Assembly (NCBI RefSeq): GCF_030867095.1
Contig: NC_081836.1
Location: 30,020,338 to 30,084,337, forward strand
Source of the DNA: Alligator mississippiensis
Taxonomy: Eukaryota > Chordata > Crocodylia > Alligatoridae
Length of the DNA: 64,000 nucleotides
Reading direction: 5' to 3'
The position numbers and the translations under genes were made by a program. Below, piece by piece: positions 14,301-29,300 of the stretch (position 1 is its first letter; each line of letters begins with the position of its first letter). The notes under the pieces were generated by a model. That model was not told the DNA's origin. It ran no database searches and worked only from the letters and a program-made list of their open reading frames with translations.

Positions 14301-17300
14301 AGTGAGTCAACACTCTTCCTTATAAGCCAGTGTTGAGAGAATGACCCAATACAGCCTGGGGAGACTAGGTTGTGGACATACCATGTTTCAGAGGAAATAT
14401 TAAACCAAGGGAGGGCCTGAGCATTTGTAGGCACTGCTGTTCCCATGCCATTTTTCACTGTTACACCTTGCATCCAGGTAATTACATTTATATTCCCCCT
14501 GCAGTTCTGGCTGCTCAAGGTTCCCACTCCCTGTGCAACATGTGCGTTTTTGTTCCATGAAAAAGCAGATAAAATTCAGCAACTGTTCTGTTTTTACTAT
14601 GTGAAGTACCCAGTTAGCACAATTACTGTGCAAAGTGTTATTAGTCAGCGATAGACATTTATATGGATAAAAGTTGCTCTAGTAGCACAAGAAAAAATCC
14701 TCAGCATGAAGAGTAGTCAAAATCTGCCTTTGTTGCCTTTGGGATACACTTCATAACACTCCAACATTAACTGCAGTGCAGTTTCGCTGCTTTAGAGCAT
14801 ATTCTAGTTTATGATGCTTATAATTACCACTAATTCACATGACTGGAAGCTACTTAATACCAGGCTTCTTTTGCTGACAGTCCAGGTAAGGGACACTTTG
14901 GGCATCTGCTTTGAATCTCCCATTTCCTCTGGGAACTGCAGCTGCACTTAATTTACTGTTGGAACACTCTGAACTTTGCTATTTTGCTTATCAGATGCTC
15001 CTAACAGTAGAGTAGTATGACTATAAATTAAGTGCAATTGCAAGGCACCTGGCAACAGAAAGAGGAATACTACTTACATGACAGACAGCTTATACCAGTG
15101 TAAGTGGCTCTCAAACATGTGGGGTCAGAGAAGAAAGAAACATACTCAACCCCTTCAGAAGGTTTACAGCAAGTCCTACAAGACCTAAGTGGAATCACAC
15201 AGGACTCCAAGGGAATCACACAAGCTGCAATATGTTGTAACTGTGAAGTGCCATTGCTGTAGCCGTGATGGTCCAGGAGATATGTGAGAAGCAGGATGTG
15301 TTCAGTAATATCTTTTATGGAACCAAATATGTTGCCTTTTGGGCACAAGCTTGTCAAACATGTCTTCCAACTATACAGTTAATCCAGTAAATGATATTTC
15401 TAAATAAATACTGCTTCTCCCTTTAACTGTGAAGTTAATAGATTTCATAGACATTTGGGCTGGAGGGGACCCCACAGGATTGAGTCCAGCCCCTGCCCCA
15501 GGGGCACGAAATCAGCAGGAATCGTAGGATCCCAGCAAGATAAACATCCAAATGTGTCTTGAAGGTGTTCAGAGTGGATGCTTGAACTGCCTCCGGCAGC
15601 AGTCTATTCCAAACTTTGGGGGCTTGGACAGTAAAGAAGTTCTTCCTTATGTCCAGCCTGAATTGGTTGTGGCGGAGTTTGTGACCGTTTGATCTTGTCA
15701 TCCCTTGGGGCGCTCTGGTGAACAGGCGTTTCCCCAGATCCCAATAAGCACCCCTAATAAACGTATACGTGGCCACCAGATCACCCCTGAGCCTGCACTT
15801 TTCCAGGCTGAAGAGTCCCATGGCTCTTAGCCTCTCATCATAAGGTCTGTTTTCCTGACCTCTGATCATGCACGTGGCTCTCCTCTGCACTCTCTCAAGC
15901 TTCTCCACATCCTTTTTGAATTGTGGAGCCCAGAACTGGACGCACTACTCCAGCTGTGGCCTCACCAAGGCCAAGTACAATGGGAGAATGACGTCCTGGG
16001 ATTTGCTTGAGAAGCATCTATGGATGCAAGCCAGTGTTTTGCTCGCTTTACTAGCCGCAGCATCACATTGAAGGCTCATGTTCATCTTGTGGTCAGTCAT
16101 GACCCCCAAGTCCCTTTCATCTGTAGTGCTAACAAGCGTAGCACTGCTGAGCCTATAAGCATGCTGCAGGTTTTTCCTCCCAAGGTGGAGAAACATGCAT
16201 TTTTCGGTGTTGAACACCATCAGGTTCTCGTCCACTCATTTCCTGACCTTGTCAAGATCTGCCTGGATCACCCTCCTGTCCTCAGGTGTGGATGCTTTAC
16301 CCCAGAGTTTGGTGTCGTCAGCAAACTTGGCCAGTCTTCTTCTGACACCAATGTCCACATCACTGATGAAGATGTTAAAATAGTATAGGCCCTAGAACAC
16401 AGCCTTGAGGGACCCCACTGGTGACCACGCACCAAGACAATCGGCTCCTGTAGATCACCATCCTCTGGGTCCTACCACGGAGGCAATTCCGCAGCCAGCA
16501 GATCGTGGTGGGGTTGAGGCAGCAGCTAGCCAGTTTTGCCAAGAGGTGATCGTGGGATACCAGATCGAAGGCTTTTTTAAAGTCTGGGGTTGTAGAGAGG
16601 CAGCAGCAAGGCGCCAGACTTCCATACGTAGATCCTGAGGTGGTGCAGAGTCATTTGGAAGAACTGGATGCCTTTAAGTCGGCAGGCCCGGATGGGCTCC
16701 ATCCGAGGGTGCTGAAGGCACTGGCCGACATCATTGCAGAGGCACTGGCGGGAATATTCGAATGCTCGTGGTGCACGGGCCAAGTCCCGGGGGACTGGAA
16801 AAGGGCTAACGTGGTCCCCATTTTCAAAAAGGGGAGGAAGGAGGACCCGGGCAACTATAGGCCGGTCAGTCTCGCCTCCATCCTTGGTAAAGTATTTGAA
16901 AAAATTATCAAGGCTCACATTTGTGAGAGCCCGGCAGGACAAATTATGCTGAGGGGAAACCAGCATGGGTTTGTGGCGGGCAGATCGTGCCTGACCAACC
17001 TAGTCTCTTTCTATGACCAGGTTACGAAACGCCTGGACACAGGAGGAGGGGTGGATGTCGTATACTTGGACTTCAGGAAGGCCTTCAATACGGTATCCCA
17101 CCCCATACTGGTGAACAAGTTAAGAGGCTGTGATGTGGATGACTGCACAGTCCGGTGGGTGGCGAATTGGCTAGAGGGTCACACCCAAAGAGTCGTGGTA
17201 GATGGGTCGGTCTCGACCTGGAAGGGTGTGGGCAGTGGGGTCCCGCAGGGTTCGGTCCTTGGACCGATACTCTTTAATGTCTTCATCAGCGACTCGGACG

Positions 17301-20300
17301 TGGGAGTGAAATGTACTCTGTCCAAGTTTGCAGATGACACAAAGCTATGGGGAGAAGTGGACACGCCGGAGGGCAGGGAACAGCTGCAGGCAGACCTGGA
17401 TAGGTTGGACAAGTGGGCAGAAAACAACAGGATGCAGTTCAACAAGGAGAAATGCAAAGTGCTGCACCTAGGGAGGAAAAATGTCCAGCACACCTACAGC
17501 CTAGGGAATGACCTGCTGGGTGGCACAGAGGTGGAAAGGGATCTTGGAGTCCTAGTGGACTCCAAGTTGAACATGAGCCGGCAGTGTGACGAAGCCATCA
17601 GAAAAGCCAATGGCACTTTGTCATGCATCTGCTGATGCACGATAAATAGGTCCAGGGAGGTGATACTTTCCCTCTATAGGGCGTTGGTCAGACTGCAGTT
17701 GGAGTACTGCGTGCAATTCTGGGCGCCACACTTCAAGAAGGATGCGGATAACCTGGAGAGGGTACAGCGAAGGGCAACTCGTATGGTCAAGGGCCTGCAG
17801 ACCAAGCCCTACGAGGAGAGACTAGAGAAACTGGACCTTTTCAGCCTCCGCAAGAGAAGGTTGAGAGGCGACCTTGTGGCTGCCTATAAGTTCATCACGG
17901 GGGCACAGAAGGGAATTGGTGAGGATTTATTCACCAAGGCGCCCCCAGGGGTTACAAGAAACAATGGCCACAAGCTAGTAGAGAGCAGATTTAGACTGGA
18001 CATAAGGAAGAACTTCTTCACAGTTCGAGTGGCCAAGGTCTGGAACGGGCTCCCAAGGGAGGTGGTGCTCTCCCCTACCATGGGGGTCTTCAAGAGGAGG
18101 TTAGACAAGTATCTAGCTGGGGTCATCTAGACCCAGCACTCTTTCCTGCTTATGCAGGGGGTCGGACTTGATGATCTATTGAGGTCCCTTCTGACCCTAA
18201 CATCTATGAAAGTCAAGATATATGACATCAATCTCTTCTCCCTTGTCCAGGTGATAAGTCACCTGGTCATAAAAGGAAATGAGATTGGTCAACCAAGACC
18301 TACCCGCAACAAACCCATGCTGGGTATCCCTCAGGATATTGCCTTCAGCTAGCCTGTTAAGGATGGCCTCTTTGATAATCTCTTCCAAGACCTTCCCCAG
18401 GATAGAGGTCAGGCTGATGGGCCTATAGCTTGCCAGATCTACTTTCCTCCCTTTCTTGAAGATAGGCATGACATTGGCCCTCTTCCAATCTTCGGGCACT
18501 TCACCAGAGTACCAAGAGCTCTCAAAGATCTGTGCCAGGGGCTGAGCTATGATGCTTGCCAGCTCCCTGAATAAAGGGTATATATCAGGGAGTACTCACA
18601 GTTCAGCACAATCAAACATGCACACTAGCAGAAAGCCCTTATTAACCCGATAAAAAAACTTATTTAGTACAGGCTGTGATTCAGGAATGTGAATTCATAG
18701 ATGAAAATATCAAGAAAGATAGAAAATACTTTAACCAGCTTGTAATAAAAGGATTTCTATATCCACTGTGGAAAGTGTTTCCATAAGCTGTTTAAGGAAA
18801 CTGTAAGCTGACACTGAATCTTTGAAGGCATCTATCACTGGTTTACCCTGTAGGGTAGCTGCAAATTCAAAGATAATCATTAATATTTTGGTTTCACCTG
18901 GGTTTCCTCAAAGTCACAATGGGGTCAGATAAGTGCAATTAAAGTAACCCAAGATACTACTCACCGTTTTGCCATGCCCGTCCTTCCCAATGCCGCAGAG
19001 AATAGATCCGCCATGAGAAAAGCTGAAAGAGGAAACTCTGTGAAATTCTGTATCCAGGATTTCAAAGAAAAAAACAGGAACAAGCTGATTTTTAACTCCT
19101 CCACAATACAGTGCTCAGCAAAATGCCTAGAACGTACCTGAGGGATGAGACTGAGTTCACATGGGTTTTAAACATGGAGAGGCATTTTCCCTTGTGAAAG
19201 TCCCAGAGTCGCACCATGGTCAAGTGCCCTATCTGTGCAGAAGCCAGCATTGTGCTGTTTCCATTGAATGCTAATGCCGATACCTGTGGAAAACACCATG
19301 CTGAAGAAAACCATCTCCAGCTTCTGTAAGAAGCCAGGACTGAACTAGCTCTAACTACCATTGCCATTGATCCACCATTGCTCTTAGAACAACTCTCCTT
19401 GGGACAGCTAGAAATTGAAGTTGTTGCGATTCCCCCAAAGAAACAAACTGATGCTCTTCTCTACAGTGACATGTACTTGGGACTGGAGAAGCTGGATGCT
19501 TTTTTCACACATTAGATACTTGCAATGGTAGCCAATCTCAGTAGAGCTGCCATATTCATCTTGCAATTAATCCAGTCTCACCTTGTCTGTATGTCCAATG
19601 AAGAACCTTTGCTCCCCTGTACCAATCTGCATGGTTACTATAATAGCATGACACGGGTAGACCACTGCAGAATTGTTCTGAGTCCACAGAGCCTGCAGGA
19701 CAAAGGCAAGAGCGAGAGCAAAGGGAAAGGAGAGTGCTAGAGATGACCCAAGCTACAAACAAAGACAAAGGCATACTTGTGTCTATACAGGCAAGCATGC
19801 ACAGAATTATGACATACAGAACATTTGAATCTAGTGCAAATATGCAAGTGTACAGTTTGAGGTGATTACTGTTCCACACAAAAACAAATGCATATTTATA
19901 ACTGTTGCAGGAAAACTGAGTGGTCAGCTGGCAACACAAACTGATTCTCCTGATCTTCCATCCAAGGCATGCTTAATGATAAAGGAATGTATAAGTGGGG
20001 AATGATCCTTTACTGGCAGAAAGATGGACTAGATAATCCCAAAGTTTTTTTTCAACTGTAATGTTGAACATTAAGAGAACTTTTGTGAAATCCAAGAGGG
20101 CAGACTCACAAGGCTACAAGCTGCAGTTTGCTTTTGCATTCTAATGCAGCCAGTTTTCGAAACGCTATATGGGATTGGTGAGCAGACTGGGAAAGAGACA
20201 TATAATTTCTGAATTTGATGTCCACTGATAAAAGATCCACATATAGAAATGAACCTTCCCCCCATAAAAAGCTTGCCATCAGACCTGGAGGGATATTTTT

Positions 20301-23300
20301 GGTGGCATGCAGGACAGTTAAGAACTGAATGGAAGTTAGATACTAACTTGACCTTTGTGCTTCTAAAAAAGCAATTAACCTTCATCAGCATATTGCAATT
20401 AAATTCTGAATTACACCTTGACTACTAACCCATTTGGTGCTGTAACCTCCAAAGCCAATAATTGTCCTCAGCTTCAGGATTGGATCTGGCAAGAGTCTCT
20501 GAAAGAAGCAGCACTGTCAAACCTACTGACACAAATAAAGCATGCAAGCTCCAAAGTGTACCAATACCACTTGCAATTTAAATCCCAGGGATCTAATCTG
20601 TTCCTTCTACCTTGAGACAGTAACAGGTTGTCTCAGTGCCTCTAAACCAGTTTCTTGTCTCCCCCTGATGCAAGGAGTTGTCTCTCCACACCAACTTGCT
20701 CACATTAAGGATACACTGTAATCGTTAGGAAGCAAGAACAGGCATTTTACTGAAATCCTATTTCTAGGAGTTCCACCTCCTCCAGGAACAGAAGCACTGG
20801 AGCCCAGTTAGGCTGTGTTCAGTGAAATACTCCCAGGAATGGAAGACTCTTTCCAAGGTGCAGCCAGGTCCTCCCCCAAGGTTACCACCTCTGAAAATTC
20901 AAGGGGAAGCTTGTAAAGCTGAAGAACAAGGATCTGATTCTTTACCCTGCAATGAGTCATGCTCCTCCTGGAGAACTCCTCAGGTGCAGTAACCTTCATG
21001 TACACGCTCTGGACATATAAAAAAAATGCAATATTTTCAGATGTTAACAGTGGGCTCATCTGCATACAAGATAGTTACTACCTTGAGAACATGACAGTGA
21101 GATATAAGGAATGATGTCAGAAAGCTATTCCAGCCATGAGGGCACTACACACCCTCCCCATTAAATTGATCAGCTCAATCAGCCACAGTCAGGGACAGGT
21201 GTTCCCACAGATCTTTCCACTGGGTTACTGAACACCAGCTTCAAGCATTCTAGAGATATTCTAGAGAAGAATGCTTCCCATGGTCAGAACAGAGCTCCTG
21301 GGCTTTGTATGACTGCCTCTCATGGCCAGGAAGAGTCTGAGTGAGAAACCTGGGCTCCAGAGAGCTTTTTCTATATAGAGGGTTAGCCCAATGCTCTCTA
21401 AATTACCCGTCAAGTCTACACATCAGACTCAGTGAGATATGCACACCAACAAGTTGCTGTCTTTGTGCACAGGCTTGCAGGAGAGATCTGAAAAGGGACT
21501 GAGTTGTCCCACATGAATTTTTCCTTGAGCAGGCGTTTATAGATGGAGGCAGGATGTGGGGCTGTGGTAAATCAGCATTGCTGCACTGAAGTCAGAGCAA
21601 CACCATCTGAGAATCAGATGAGGGATACTCCTGAGGACAGACAAAAAGCCAAGTTTCCAGTCTTCAGTGTTAAGCCCTCTTCAGTAATGGAAAAATGCTG
21701 TCTTCTCGGAGTCACCCTTAGGGCACACATGGGGAAATGTCAATGAGGCTCTGTTAAAAATTGAGAGGGACTGTGAAGTTATGAAGAGAGTCCAGTGGTT
21801 GAGGTCCAGAGATGCATTCCCTCTTACCTCCTCTGAGCCAGTGTCAACAGTATGGATGGTGATGTCGCCCATTTTGTGAGCATAAACGTGAATACCACCA
21901 TCGCTCATTGCATATGACTGCACAGTTGAGTCTCCAGCAGCCTGTTGTCCTCTTCTCCCGTTTACCTCTGAAGCCCCAGCATTCATTGCTTCTAGAGGTC
22001 TGCAGGATGTTAAATGAACCTCGGGAATGCTCTCTGTAAGCACAGGTGACCGATGAGGCATCTAAGAAAGAAAGAGTAAACAACCAGGAGAGATCAGACC
22101 TGCCCCACAGTTCCCTACAACCTCTCCCTTGCCACAGGAACTTCATACCCCTGACACCTCACTGTTCTTCATGAAAAAAATATGAATATCATCACCTGAG
22201 TCACTGCCAATGGAGGAAGGAAGCAGTTAGGGGACAGGCCTCGGGTACTGGAGACCTGGGTTTAGTCTGTTGCTCCACCACAGATTTCCTCAGTTAAGTT
22301 AATGATCTCTCTGGACCTCAGATCTCTATCTCTTGAATGGGAGAGACAGCACTACCTTACTGCAGGATAAAAGGACTAAAGATTGTGGGGTGTCTGGATG
22401 CTCTGGCAATCAATGCCAGAAAACTACTTAAGATAGGGGCGGACCAACTCCTGTTGTCACTGAACTGCAGAATGCATTAGCAGCAGGACAGCGTACAGCT
22501 CATGTTGTGAACAAGAAGTAGCTACTCCAAAGACTGAAACATCCTAAATTGATAGGAGATGGGAGCTAGGTACTTGGAAACCCCTGTGCCCAGAGCAGCT
22601 ACTGGAAGTTGCACTCCCAGGCTGAGAGCATACTCACATCCTTGGGACTGGTTATCTGCTGAATGAGGGACAGTCTATCACGGACAGCTTTGGTGAGTGT
22701 CACTGGCCGGGGGAGCTCACGGGCTGGGTCTTCTAGCACTCGACCACCTGGGTTACAAGCACTCTCAGAACAACTTGGAAACAGGCTATATTACAGTAGA
22801 GGAAAAGAAGAGGTACATCTACTCTTGGACATATATTGCACAAGACTCTCAGTGGCTGGCCTGAGGAAAACCCATTTCTTTTGCCCCTCAATTTACAAGA
22901 ACTGGAAGTGCTACAGAGGCAGCTTCTTGACTCAGAGCAGGATGTGCTCTGGGTCATTCAGTAGACACCACTGAACCTTTTAAGACGTGATGTTAATAGG
23001 TTCTAATAGAAGCTCCATCAATTTCCCTTGGTGGGAAAACAGCTGCAAGAAGACACTGCAGAAGGTAATCACCAGATGGCCTCAGGCTTGGACTAAAATG
23101 CTAGGACCTTGAACAGGGATAGAAGGACAGCATTGCCAGCGGGATCACTGTGATGCTGCTTGCTTTACTACTATTTTCTAACAGGGCTCCAGAATGCAGT
23201 TTTCTGGCAATGATTACCAAATGTATTTGCCAAATAAGGTATCTACTACAATGACCTTCTAAAATTCAGCAACAGGTTTAAAGGTTTAAAGATCCCGCAT

Positions 23301-26300
23301 TTGCTCTTATATGGCACATTCACATTGATTTCCCCCTGAAAGAAATCAAGTTGCCCTGCTAGCTCTGGGTATGAGCCATAAAATATCTGGGACTTACACA
23401 AAAAAACCCAGGTAGCTGTTGCCAACAAGAAAGGAAGGCAGGCAAAAGGGGATATCAGCAAGGGGATGTCCATCACCTGATCCCCTTCTGGTGCTCAAGT
23501 AATCACTAACAAGATAAAGGATTAGATTAATGGACATACTTTGAATAGAACACTAACATAAAGCATAGAAGTACCAGTTGGTAAGCTTGTCGTCTCAATA
23601 GTGGGTGAATGGGTGGTTCTTCTAAGGTTTGAGTATTGTTCATTTCAGAGTAAGAGATAAGGTAGATAATTGTAACATGCGTAAACAAAGTATGTGTGGT
23701 GGGGGGGGAGGGGGGGGGCCCTCAGGCTTTGTTTTGGGTTGGACAACAAGCCAGATAATCTAGAGGCTGGATGGCAGTTTGATGCACTGCTCAGACAGAC
23801 ACCACAGCCTCAGGTCATTCACCTCAGTATTCCTACCTGCTGCAGGCCTGGAACAACTCTTTTGAATTGAGTCATATGGCAGCTTGGAGCCATCAGAGGG
23901 AAACCTGAGTAAGAAAATCAGAGGCAATTCATCTTGAAAGACGGATACAGGGTTCTACTTCAATAATTTGCTGTCAAGTGCAAAAGCTAGCACACAGAGG
24001 TAGAGTCACCTTACTGACTCAGTCTGTCATCAGATATGCGAGTCCTATTAACCCCACTCCCTGTCAATACCAACAGATTTCCCATGTCTTGATGCAAAGA
24101 GGTGCAATTGGTAATTGTAACAGGACTGAGCCATAGCCTTATGGACTATTCACAGCCTCCGAACCTCCCCTATACTCCTACAGCCATGCCCATGCCTCGC
24201 AGGTGGTAATACATTAATTGTTGCAGGGCCCCCAGCCCCAGTCCCATTTAAGGCCACTCTCAGCTTTTCTTGTTGGGGCCTTGGCCTGTTCAGCTTCTAC
24301 CCCTTTCCACTCTGCCCTAAATGGGGAGGCGGATGTGAAGCCCAGACTGGCTGCGCGTGCCCAGCCCAGGGGCGCACAGCCAAGATGAGGCTGCAGGTGC
24401 TGGGACAGGGCTGGAGCCATGAGTCAGACAAAACCTGCATAGCGCCCCAGCCCAGCCAGTGCCTGGCCCCAGACTGCAGCCCTGGCTCCAGTGAGAAAGG
24501 CACTGTACTCCCGACACCTTCTCCAGCCCTGTGTGCTGCTACACGTTACCCCCACATGTGTGTGTGCATGCACACACCCCCTGGCACCCCTGCCCCCCCC
24601 TAAATTTCCCTAAAATTATAATGCTCACTTTATGCAATAACCACCTGCCATCTGTACCCCAAGGAACCTGCTCTAACTTCTAGTGGCTGGTTCTTCTGCA
24701 GCCAGCTTCTGCTAAGTAGCAGCCTCCTGGCTGCTGGCATCATCTCTTCCGCTATAATATGCAGCTCCCTGTGTTATCAGCAGCGATCCCTAGCTGCTTA
24801 CCCTCTCACAGCTAGCTTTAGTCTAGCTGCCCTGAGTCTCAAGTGTGACATTTTCTCTTCTCAAAGCAACAGGAGCCTTAGGCCTCCTGTCATGGTAATG
24901 AAATAACAAGGCAGGAAAAAGCCCCTTGTGTAGACCCAATCAAACAAGCAAAATTGCACTTTGGTCTGTCTAGGTTATTAATTTGGGGGGTGGAATAAGC
25001 TCCTCTGGTAGCAAAAAGCTCAACTGGCACAACTGGCTTGATTCCAAATGGGCATTAGCTGATGTAATCCGGGTCATTACTCGCAATGCAGATGAAGCCT
25101 TTTGGAGACATCAAGACCAACAAGAAGGTTTTTGCCTGGTTATCAATATGGACAAACCCCAGCAAGGAATGAAATTTGGCGTTTCTAATGCCTGTCTGTT
25201 GTGTCAGAGACATGGTGTTATCCACACCTGCTCTGGGCCTGTTGATTAGGAACTGGCAGCTCTGCTGCTGGAAGCTTAAACAGCCCTGTCCTGTGCCAAA
25301 AATATTAGCTGCCAACAATTAAGGGCTGAAAATAAAGATGTGTTGTCCTTGCACCCCACTCATGGGTAGAACATTAGTAACTGACTGATACAACTAAGGT
25401 GGCCAAAGTGTTTCCACTATAATCGCAGACTGATTCAAGTGCTGGCATTTCCTAGCTGCTGCCTGCTTAACTGTGCAGCCCTCCTTTTCTGACTGTAGCT
25501 TTTTGATGCACAAGATATAATTGCACATACATAATAACCACACTTACAGATCTAATGGTAGTTCTTGGTATGAGCTATTTCCCTGCTGAAAAGCAGCACT
25601 TAGCCAACATACCTAATATAGTCATAGTGGTCATGCCAGCTCTCTCCCTTTGGCACAGGAAAGGCCATTTCTCGTGGTACAGGGGAGATGCCATGGAATG
25701 TCTGTTTGGCTTGTCGGGCCTCTGAGAAGGTCACCCCTAAAGGCAAACAGAGACGAGACAATCAAAGAGGATAAACACTCCTAGAATATCTGAAGGTGTC
25801 TCCAAAGGGAGTTGGATGGATCAATTTATAGAAAGTCACATGGAATTCCTTACAGAAAATTGTCTTTCTAAAGTCTGTCTGAAAAAAAAGAGATTACAAC
25901 TTGGAAAATAAACTGTGATTATAGCAAGCGAACACACCATATCCTTGAAACTTGCAGCTTCCAGCAAGGCTGGGTAGTTCAGAGCTTTGTTACAGGAGGT
26001 CATCTTTTGTAGCATATAACTGACATGCTCTACAAGAGGATCTGAAACTTGGTCTCAATGAGCTTTGCTAAGGCTATCTGCAGCTGTGTGTGATTGGCAT
26101 TAGGCTATTTTTCTGTTTTCATAGCTTATTGGATGCCTGTGCCATCCAGTTATTGAATTCAATCAATGTACTGAATTCATTGAAGTAAGGTTTTTTTGTG
26201 CAAAAGCACATTTGGGAGATAGGCCAGTAGGACACATTGCCTGTAAAATTCCTTTCTGCTAATGCACCACAATTTGACAGCCAGCTAGCTGGTAGTGCAC

Positions 26301-29300
26301 CTGAGCAATACATCCTGCTTGGGGTGCATGGATTCAAATCCCACTATGGCAAACTCTGGGAGACAGTAAAGTCTAGTGCAGTGGTTCTCAACCTTTTTCC
26401 TACCAGGACCCATTTGCAAAGATCCATGGCCTGTCCCAACTCACACCCCCCTGGCCCTGCTGGTCCCCTGCCCTTCTGGGCCAAGCTGGTGTCCCTCACT
26501 CCTGACCCACAGCCCCCTGCCCCTCCCCCCCAGCCCTGCCGGAGGGCCTCCCAGGTGCCCCCATCCCACTCAGGCTGGTGCGCAGTGGCTGCAATGGCTC
26601 TGGCTCATGTGGGCGGCAACTGAATGAGTCTGGCCCCAGCACAGGCTGGAGGGAGGAGAAGAGGCCTGTGGCACCCCACCTGCCCTGGGCTAGGCCTGCC
26701 ACACCGCACTAGGCAGCCTGGTCATGGCCCTTCCCACCCCCCAAGCAGTGTCTCTGGGCCACCCTACCCCCACAAGCATGGACACCAGCCCCAGTGCCAC
26801 CAGCCTGGCCACACAGCTCTCCCTTGCCCCCTTCTCCCGCTGGAAGGGGCTGGTACCTTCCCGCTGCCCCTTCCCTGTCTCAGCTCCTGACCCTTTGAAA
26901 CATTCTTGCAACCAACTTTTGGGTCATGACCCATAGGTTGAGAAATGCCAGTCTAGTGGATATGGTACTAACAGTGAAGCCAGAGGGCTTAATTCTCACT
27001 TTAGGCATTGCTTCTTCTTCATTTCATCTGTTCAGGAAGAGACTGGCTTGCTTATTATTAGGAATACTAAATCCTACATTTGTGCAAGGGCTAGACTAGA
27101 TGACCTTTGTGGTCCCTTTCAACTTCCTGATTTGCCTTTCAAACAAAGTATCATAGGACAGAAGGGCTACAAGAGACTTCAGGAGGTCTTTTAGTCCAGC
27201 CCCTTGCTCAAAGCGGGAACATCCCTGACTAAACCATTCCAGTAAAGTATCTGTTTAACCTGCTCTTGAAAATTTCCACGGATAGATTCCACAACTTCTC
27301 TAGGTAGCCTGTTCCAATGCTTGACCACCCTCCTAGTTAGGAAGAACTTTCCGATCTCCATCCTAAGGTCCCTCTGGAAAGAAAATGTGTTAGAAGAAAA
27401 AAGTTCTGTGTTAGAAGAAAAAGTTCTCTGTTGCACTGATGATGAAGGTTGGAAAAATCCTGGATTTCAGTGTGACAAGAAAGGACAGCTTTCTGGAAGG
27501 ACTGGCTAGTGGTTAGAGCACTAGCCTGGGAGCCAAGAGCTGGAATTCCCTCTTCCTCTTCTGTCACTGATTTGGTATATAGGCCTTGGTTTGGGCAGCT
27601 GCAGAATGGGAGGTAATACTTCCCCTCACAGAAAAGTGGGGCAATGTAATTCATTAATGCATGAGCAGCTCTTGTCTCTCCCAGAAGGAAGGCACCAAAG
27701 AAGGACAAAGCACTGTCATTAGTTGTTCTAGATAATAAGAATGCTTTGATTTCTTGATGTTGTCTCATTTTCCTATTGACTGAGAACTTAAAGTGTAATC
27801 ACTACAGATATGGCTAAACAGTTTTGGGGGAACCTGGTTTAGAAACACATTGATGGGAATGGGTTAGGCCCAGATTCTGACATCTTGGCAGGCAGGTTTG
27901 CTTTAGTTATACAAAACGTGAGTTGGTTACCTGGGTCAAAGAGCAGGTCACTGGTATAGAGGTTCTTCACCAGCAGGTTGGAGCAGAGTTTGACACTCTT
28001 CAGATGGCTGTAGCATCGATTCAAGTACATGGAGAGGATGTAGTGAAGGTCAAGCATCAGAAAAGTCCAGCGAACGTTTGCTGGGGCCACCCCTACCAGA
28101 TCTACAGATCAGAAATAGGTTGCATCAAAGCTATCACTGAACACTGATAAACTATGTTAAAAAAGGCATAAGCTAGATTGTGCCTTTCTCTAGAGGCGCA
28201 GAGTGGATGTGTGAGAGGATGGCTGAGTACATGCATACACCACTTTTAGGTTTCTAATGATCACTAAAGCACAGATAAAGATTTGCAGAAGAAAAGTGGC
28301 AACTGCCGGCAGGCAGCCAACTATCTGCATATGTATTTCTATGCCTGGCTTTGTGGCCTTCACTCCTGAAAATCTGGATGCCCAAATCCAATTAATATTT
28401 TTAGAATCATAGAAAATTAGGGTTGGAAAGGAACTCAGGAAGTCATCTAGTCCAACTCCCTACTCAAGGCAGGACCATCCCCAACTAGATCATTCCAGCC
28501 AAAGCTTTGTCTAGCCGGGTCTTGAAAACCTCTAAGAATGGAGATTCCACCACCTCTCTGGGTAACCTGTTCCAGCATTTTATTACCCTCCTAGTAAGAA
28601 AATTCTTCCTACTATCTAACCTAAACCTCCCTTGCTGCAACTTGAGACCATTGCTCATGTTCTGTCATCTTCATATTTTGCTAACTTCAAAAATAGGTCA
28701 GACTCATCATCAGATTATACCAGACTATATAACAAAGAAATGGCTTCCTGCTGCCAGCCAACAGCTGGCTAGAAGCACGATGTAGGAATATCTAGTAAAT
28801 TATAATCTAGCTTTCTAAGATAGCTACCTATCCTACCCTAACTGCTGATGCTATTATTATTCATATAATACACTTAATCCTTTCTTGACTCAATATCCTG
28901 AGCCAGAGAGTTCCACAGGTTAATTTTATAATGCGTAAAAGGAAAATAAAAGATTCATAGAATCATAGAAAAGTAATAGGGGTGCACTGATAGAGATTTT
29001 CTTGGCTGATACCAATAGCTGATTATTAACCAGGCATATCAGCCGGTACTGATCCAATAACCGATTTATAGGAGCGCAGCTCAGCAGCGTGCAGAGCAGT
29101 GCCCTGCAGTAAAGTCTGTGGAGAGGAAGGGGAGTGGGAGGTAGATTGAGGCTACCACAGTGAGAGAGAGAGTGGGGCAGGGACTAGAACTGGGGCTGGG
29201 GGTGCTGCCCAGTCAAGGCAGTGAATGGTATGCCAGGGTGGGAAGCAGGATGGAGCCACAGGTGGTTCATCCAGGGGATCAGCGTCTTGGTGCTTAAAAA

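Noticed and set aside
26283..26350. Possible functional tRNA gene
   Set aside because: A-box and B-box words are present but the stem pairing and anticodon arm are not convincing; a tRNA-derived SINE fits better.
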